Source: Protula sp. h YS-2021
Lineage: Eukaryota; Annelida; Polychaeta; Sabellida; Serpulidae
Reading direction: 5' to 3'
NCBI GenBank assembly: GCA_949752745.1
Contig: OX457026.1
Coordinates: 49,445,673-49,509,672, forward strand
DNA: 64,000 nucleotides
The notes under the pieces are model-generated. The model ran no database searches. It saw only the letters and a program-made list of their open reading frames with translations, and had not been told where the DNA came from. Position 1 is the stretch's first letter, and each line of letters opens with the position of its first letter. The translations under genes were made by a program, and so were the position numbers. Below are positions 58,120-64,000 of the stretch, in pieces.

Positions 58120-59536
58120 CTACAGCGGCCTGTGCACACAACATATAACAGTACAGGGTTATATTACACACTTTTAATCGATACCTATTTAATTTCTTGT
58201 TTTTGTAAACAAAAACAAATGTCTATCTGACTAAACCCATAATTCCCCCAAAATCATTTTCCTTTTTATAATTACCAAAATCAAATGTTCATTTCTGCAA
58301 ACATAATCATAATTCATTGTAAAAAGTTCAAAATAAACAAAACAGATGGCGGTCACTTAAACAGATATTACTGCACGTCTTTTTTTTTTATTTCCGAGTC
58401 TGGAAGGTGGCAGGTAAAACGGGTTTTACTGTAGGTCCTTTTGATCTAGGTCTTGAAAGTGGTCTGGATTTATTTTTGCTAACCGCCACCCCCCCCCACA
58501 CTGCCTCCTCCCAAGCTATCTAACCCTTTTACCCAAGGTAACGGTAGCGTCTGAGTACAGTTATAGCCATGTTATACTACCTTGTCTTCGTACATTTCGA
58601 TCGGCCAAAAAGAACTAGAAAGGCATTCTTCATGGCTGCGCATCAGATAACACACCTCGAAGGGGGCATTCCGGTGCCAAAATGGTGAGCTGCTTCTCAT
58701 AACACAAAATATCAGATGATCCACTTTAAAAGCGAAAAATGCTTCCAGGTACTGCAAACAATGCTAACCAATACAAAATAGCTCCCATATATGGATCACC
58801 TTGGCAATCAAATCAAGTAGACGGCGAAAAAATCAATTGCTAGACCTACTGAGACCTACAAATACACATTAGCATTCCATGACTTCGTAGATAACTTCAC
58901 TAGGTACCGCAACTGACGCTGACCCCTGACTGGATGGCATGTTACGTAACAGGCGTCGATGAGAAACGCACAAAAAGCTCAATTGTAGGCATGTTTGTTT
59001 ATTTATTGTTTATTTGGTGTTTAACTTCCCGTTCACCAACTAGGATGGGTATATTGAGACGCACTTGCTAAAGGAACAAGTGGCGAGAAAAAGGAGGAAG
59101 AATGAAGAAATGGTAAAAGAGTAGTTAGAAAGAAAGAAATTCCGATTAGGCGCCTCTTACGCCAATGCATAGAATAGAAAGCAATGGGCGTATTCTCAAG
59201 ATCCCCCTCCCCCCTCCAACCTACAGGGGTTACAGTTTTGAAGCATTCTAAAGTATGCAGGAACACTCGAGAATCTTCTGGAAAACGCTGAAATCCCCAG
59301 CGTAGTCAATAACAATGCTTAGATAACAAAAGAGCCGACAAAATGGGGAGGCAAGGAGGAGGGAGGAGAAGAGTGTTGACGTTATGCACTTTCCTTAATT
59401 TTCTATACGAGTTTAAAGCATAACCAAAACCGTGCAACTTATCCGAGGAATAACTACACGTTTGAAGTCGATTCGACTTCCCGCCACCGAGATATTTTGC
59501 TTAACAACAGATAATTTTTGCACACAAGATCCTTCT

Positions 59537-59612
<76 letters not shown>

Positions 59613-60483
59613 CGTGATCACGTCATATGCTGCACTCGTTCGGTGTACTCGCGATAAAATTTGACAGAATCTTTCGGGCCTAGCAAGCAAAAAAAAAAAA
59701 AAAGTTTCAATTTTCAGCTTCCACTGCTCAGCGGCTGAGAAATCTTGCATGCAAGATTTTAACATGATGTCACACGCCTTGTTTTGACTTACACCGTCAA
59801 AAGTTGACAGAACAGTGTGACTGACCCAAGGAATATCCACATAAAATTTGAAGTCGATATGACTTTCCGTTATTGCACACACGACCCTACTCAAAATATA
59901 CACATATTTTACGTGATGACGTCATACGCCGCACTTTCGTTGTACACGCGACAAAATTTGGTAGAATATTCCGTACTTACCAAGCAATAGTTCCACCAAG
60001 CTTCACCTTCCTTCGATGTTCAGCGACTGAGAAATCTTACATATAAGATTTTAACGTAATGACGTAGTACTTAATCTTAATTTCGCTATATCCGCCAAAA
60101 GTTGACCCGATATAAAATTTTAAGTCGATAAGACTTTCCTTCACGAGATATTTTGCATACAAGGTCTTTTTCACATTGTATATATATTTTACGTGATCAG
60201 ATCATACGTCTCCGATTCTCAGCGGCTGAAAAATTTCGCACACATGATTTTTACGTAATGACATCACACGTTTTCCCTATTAACGCAACATGCGTCAAAA
60301 GTTGATAGAACCGTCCAACCTACACAAGGAATAAACAGATCAAGTTTGAAATCGATCCGACATTTCGTTCTCGTGACACAACATTTTGTTCACAACAGAC
60401 TGGCACGAATACACGTACACACACACACATACACACACAGAACGTACAAACACTATATGTATCCATTTGGTCGGGGTGAAATA
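58120..60483 (+). mobile_element. Family E element, copy 5, longest
   Basis: The left end is CTACAGCGGCCTGTGCACAC. The order of segments equals copy 3 as far as ACTTATCCGAGGAATA (about 59437-59452), then at least three longer units with GACGTCATACGCC and GATGTTCAGCG-CTGAGAAAT. The end is a CACACACA run, AGAACGTACAAACACTATATG and a decayed hairpin at about 60456-60483. A TGACGTCA lies at 59917-59924. An inserted piece at about 58990-59225 is not shared with copy 3. Confidence 0.7.
59539..59611. repeat. (AT)n microsatellite
   Basis: About 36 uninterrupted AT dinucleotides inside E copy 5, at the place where other E copies read ATATATTCATATTTTACGTG. Expansion of that native stretch is the likely origin. 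Confidence 0.95.
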
Positions 60484-61156
60484 ATTCCACAGAGCTAACA
60501 CTGTCGGTTGAGGACCGCATATCTTTATTGTAAAGGAGCTTTGGGGAATCAAAGTGTTTGGTTCAGGTGGAGCCGGAACGAGTTTTTTGTCTTTATATTC
60601 CTTTTTCCACCACAACAACTTATGAGTCAAGTAGAAAATTATGCAAATACGAGTGAAAAAGGAAGCAAAACCAAGCAATCATAATTTAGGAGCCTAGTCA
60701 AGCAGAAACCTGAGCATGATGCTATCTCTGCAACATAATTTTAAAGAGACCCAAACATAGTTAGTTGGTTAATTATATGATTTTTTTAAAGACACGTCCG
60801 ACCCTTAGCGAGTTACATTGTGACAATGCATGTGAATCACTGACTAAACAAGCATGTTCAAGGACATGACCCAGCTCAGTTACCAAACAAGGAAAGAGAG
60901 ACAAACTCTGAAACGAATACTGTTAAGCCAAAAAATGAAGAACTTTGTTTCTGAACGTACTTTTTCATATTTTTAAAACACAAAAATGAGTTGTCCCGGG
61001 TGGAAGCTACCCGAAAAGGATGTTGGGGAGATTGGGTTTTGACGATTCACGTATTTACCGACATTTACACAATTTTACAAAATTGTTAAAATTCCACCAT
61101 TTCGGTATTTTTTTGTCCTTCGCGAAAAAAGCAAAGTCCAGGTGGAGAAGCACCTA
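60484..61156. other. Unassigned stretch after E copy 5
   Basis: A minus-strand frame at 60484-60678 encodes a hydrophobic start and a KLVPAPPEPNTLIPQ segment that looks protein-like, but there is no matching splice partner or homologue. No other feature is seen. Confidence 0.25.
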
Positions 61157-61468
61157 AGAAACTAATAATAATAATAAAAATAATAAAAATAAAAATAATA
61201 ATAATAATAATAATAATCATAATAATAATAATTGTATTGTATTGTTCTTTAGATCCCTTTCAACTGCTATGGTCATATCGGGATCCCCCTGCCACATTAC
61301 ACTGAAATGGGGCATTCAAGCCCTCTTTCTAACCCTTACATGTGGAGTGCCTCACAGGGTAGCAAGGAGGAGTCCCAATTTTAAAGTCTTAGGTATGACC
61401 CGACCGGGGTTTGAACCCACGATCTTCCAGTCTCGAGGCGGACACTCTAACCACTAGGCCACCGAGGC

Positions 61469-61554
<86 letters not shown>
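61157..61554. repeat. (AAT)n microsatellite split by the SINE
   Basis: AAT repeats at about 61160-61230 (imperfect) and 61472-61554 (about 27 units) flank the SINE, which therefore inserted into one AAT tract. Confidence 0.85.
61231..61471 (-). mobile_element. tRNA-derived SINE, full length
   Basis: On the minus strand the 5' end carries pol III promoter boxes: A box TGGCCTAGTGGTTAGAGTG (61443-61461) and B box GGTTCAAAC (within 61407-61419), spaced as in a tRNA. A unique body of about 90 bp follows. The tail CAGTTGAAAGGGATCTAAAG ends in ACAATACAAT repeats. Length is about 240 bp. The tail also occurs at 17341-17419 and 61662-61741. Confidence 0.9.
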
Positions 61555-61661
61555 GCCTGGTAGGCGAACCGCTGGGGAACATCACTGCGAACATCTAAAT
61601 GATTGGAGTAAAACTGTAGGAGAAGAAGCATTTTAAAAATGGGTCAAAACGGGAACAAAAA

Positions 61662-63110
61662 ATTGCATTGTATTGTATATTGTTGTTCTTTAGATCCCTT
61701 TCAACTGCTGTGGTCAGATCGGGATCCCCCTGCCACATAACATGTTGCAAGCTGTCGAATGGTAAGCTGGGTAATTAACTAACAGACTATTAGAATAGTC
61801 CAGCTTAGATATCACAAGGGCTTTTTGACTATTTTGTAGCGTCATGAGTGAGAAATCGTCGAATATTCTTTATCCAGTTCAGATAATAAAAACATGATTT
61901 CCTTATTTGCTGAACATGTTTTTCCACTGGCAAATGATTATCGAGAATTACACCAAGATTTTTTTGACCAGCTGCTTGGATACAGTCACTAGACACTTCT
62001 ATGCTGTCAACTGAGATCCGAGACGAATTTCGTTTACTACTCAAGACCAAAAATTCAGTTTTATCGCCATTGATTTTCAATTTTTTGTTCAGCATCCACT
62101 TCGAAATTTCGCATATCCCATTTTCGAGCTCCTTTTTGGCTGTGAATTGTTCTTCTTGGTGTTTAAGATTGAAACTTTTAGTTACTTGTGCAGCATCCGC
62201 GTACATATGGAATATAAGTAACAGCAGTCTAATGAGTACACCCAATGACTTGGTATAGTCACTGTATAATCGAGGTCCAAGCCAGGAACCTTGTGGCACA
62301 GCTCTAGTTAAACGCTCCTCCCTGGAGTATTGACCTTTAATGCACACTTTTGCTGTGCGCCCGTCTAAGTATGAGCGAAACCAGGCTAACGCAGTATGAG
62401 ACACCTTCATGGTTTGATTGAGAAGCTTTAATAAAATCGCATGGTTGATGTTGTCAAAGGCCGCATTTAGGTCTAGTAAGGCCATGTAGACACCTTCATC
62501 GCGATCCAGAGTCTTCAACATACCATCAAACACCTTGAGAAGTGCCGTCTCTATGCTATGGCCTTTCTTGTAAGCCTACTGCAGCTCTTCACAGAGGTCC
62601 TGCTCCTGAATATGCTCGAGAAGTTGTTTACCGACAGCGTGCTCAATTACTTTTGATAAAAAAAGATTTGATACGGGTCTATAGCTTTTGAGGTCTCGTG
62701 GGAGTGTAGGTTTCTTCATCAACGGACGAATAATGGCTTGCTTGAGACATTGCGGCATGTGCCCAGTCTCTAAAGAAAGGTTAACCATGTGGGTAATAAT
62801 GGGTAACAGCTCGTAAAGGCAAGTTTTTTAAAAAATTGGTTGGTAGGGGGTCTAACTCGCAGGATGTTGTGTTTGCCTGAATTATCAATTTACGCACTTC
62901 ATCTTCTGTCAAAGGCCGAAAACTACATAATACTGTGTCTTCCTCCGACAAATGATCGTCGAACTCGAAAGCCGAGTCAATGCTATTACTAAAACATTTT
63001 TGAATACCATCCACTTTGCCTCTAAAATAATCACTAAAACTGTTCGCAAGTTCGGAAGTCGAAGAATGATCAGAAGGCAAAGAATGATAATAAAAATGTT
63101 AGAATCAATA
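61662..63110 (-). pseudogene. CR1-like LINE fragment, degraded, sharing the SINE tail
   Basis: Three frames on the minus strand. 63080-62781 contains ANSFSDYFRGKVDGI and DEVRKLI. 62788-62576 contains AIIRPLMKKPTLPRDLKSYR and PVSN. 62533-61829 contains MALLDLNAAFDNINHAILL (motif A), RAVPQGSWLGPRLYSDYT (motif B) and FHMYADAAQV, where the catalytic YADD has become YADA. After a shift near 61835 the protein continues ALVISKLDYSNSLL to about 61745. It then joins abruptly a tail (61662-61741) matching the SINE 3' end. The element is 5'-truncated, internally deleted and inactive. It differs from the LINE at 41-46 kb. Confidence 0.8.
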
Positions 63111-63149
63111 ATCTATAAACAAATAAATCACCAAACAAATATGTAATGT

Positions 63150-63455
63150 TAGTGAGGTGCGATCAACAAAACTTAGTACATAAAAACATCTAACTACAGT
63201 AAAATTGCCTAAGTTCAAACCCCAATTCCGACCGAATAAACGCCTCGTCGGACAAACGGACGACCTGCACAACTTCAATATATTACGAACAATATCCCAA
63301 AAACAAAAAAGTTGCCGGCCAAATAGCTACGCTACAGTGAGTTCCACAAAACTTGGTACCTAAAGCGTAAGGTACACACAGACAGACGGACGGACAGACG
63401 GATGCACAAGTCAAACACTATATGCCCCGCTGACATTTGTAAGGCGCGGCATAAT
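63150..63455 (+). mobile_element. Family H element end
   Basis: Two degenerate units (about 63152 and 63337) share AGTGAG...CAACAAAACTT-GTAC-TAAA. A GACAGACGGACGGACAGACGG run precedes a hairpin at 63421-63452 with arms TATGCCCCGC and GCGCGGCATA. The same 3' plan as families A-G. Non-coding. Confidence 0.6.
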
Positions 63456-64000
63456 GAAATGTTGGACCAGGGGTAATGGCCTAGGGGAGGGGATGGGGTA
63501 AAGACCGGGAGGGGGGGGGGAGTTTAAAGCCGGGGAGGGGGTATTGGCCTGTTCCTAATCCGACATTTATTCCGATTTTCACCCACGACATTTAATCCGA
63601 TCATGTGTTATCCAATTTACACCAGTGACATTTATTTCATACCGTTATCTGCGTTCTATCTGACTTTGTATACAGAAGCTGTGATATCGGAACATCAACA
63701 CGATTATCAATGGACAATTCCCCAGCCCACGAATTTTGATTTCAAGGTTTATGCCATATAAGTACAACCTGTACTTCAAATTTCAAGAAAGAAAGGGTGG
63801 TGTCAGTCAAGATTTTAATGGAAAAATGCTCTATCGCCAATATATCCGTCAATTTTGGCGAATCGCAATAACCAGTGACCAATGACCACTAGCTTTAAGC
63901 AAAATTCCAAGATAGTAAAGCCATTTCTCTGGTGTGAGTTAAATTGTGCTGAATTTTTTTTCGTTTTTCGCCAATATTTCCACCAATTTTTTGGCCAGTC
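63456..64000. other. G-rich tract and unassigned end of window
   Basis: A G-rich stretch at 63470-63542 includes a G12 run. Repeated GACATTT-TTCCGAT-like motifs occur at 63560-63640. Near 63835-64000 segments such as CGCCAATATATCCGTCAATTTTGG recall family B spacing but are too diverged to assign. Confidence 0.4.

Noticed and set aside
61400..61471. Functional tRNA gene
   Set aside because: The A and B boxes fit a tRNA-derived SINE head; the sequence continues into a SINE body and tail, and the tRNA-like part is not a clean cloverleaf gene.
61389..61631. Poly-Ile frame across the AAT repeat
   Set aside because: A microsatellite translation joined to SINE sequence.

Overview
The window is repeat-dense, AT-rich animal genomic DNA. 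Metazoan origin is supported by spliced gene remnants (a terminal exon of an SLC35B3-type PAPS transporter and a five-exon BTB-domain gene), a tRNA-derived SINE, CR1-like LINEs and a Helentron-type rolling-circle transposon. The many 140-170 bp tandem units followed by GACGGACA-type runs and a hairpin resemble what is described from bivalve molluscs. The mollusc assignment is an inference; no species can be named from the sequence alone.

Layout. 1-7276: arrays of five tandem-repeat element families (called A-E here), several ending in a family-specific palindrome. 7609-7768 (minus): last coding exon of an SLC35B3-like Golgi sulfate-donor transporter, with a likely 3' UTR to its left. 8353-11886: more E and F elements, the last E copy broken by a Helentron. 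11887 to about 20500 (minus): a decayed Helentron with a Ulp1-like cysteine protease, basic repeats, a Cys/His-rich domain, HUH Rep, PIF1-type helicase and endonuclease, with three introns whose reading phases agree. 20540-33410: a GGT-rich, strand-asymmetric region that becomes a regular array of about 660 bp units. 33411-34503: C-family array. 34871-35583: candidate exons of a Lys/Glu-rich protein. 35784-37597: F-family array with two 3' ends. 38598-40220 (plus): BTB-domain gene, five exons with matching phases, one frameshift and one stop. 41055 to about 46000 (minus): nearly complete two-ORF LINE. 46780-55596: two copies of a 0.5 kb terminal-inverted-repeat element, the second split by a 7.8 kb element carrying about 45 monomers of 169 bp. 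55990-60483: E elements, one with a complete A element inside it. 61231-63110: a SINE and a degraded LINE that share a 3' tail. 63150-63455: H-family end.

How it fits together. Almost everything outside the two gene remnants is transposon-derived. Several nested insertions can be read directly because an uninterrupted relative lies in the same window: A into E, Helentron into E, and the 169-bp-array element into the TIR element. The tandem-array families share one plan: a 3' terminal palindrome, usually after a GACGGACA-rich run, and in at least four families a short left-end segment complementary to the palindrome's 3' arm. That plan matches what is described for Helentron-associated non-autonomous elements. 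The link to the Helentron in this window is inferred, because the Helentron's own 5' end could not be defined.

Limits: many short open frames in the arrays rely on GTG or TTG starts and are not considered genes. Boundaries without a visible terminus are approximate.
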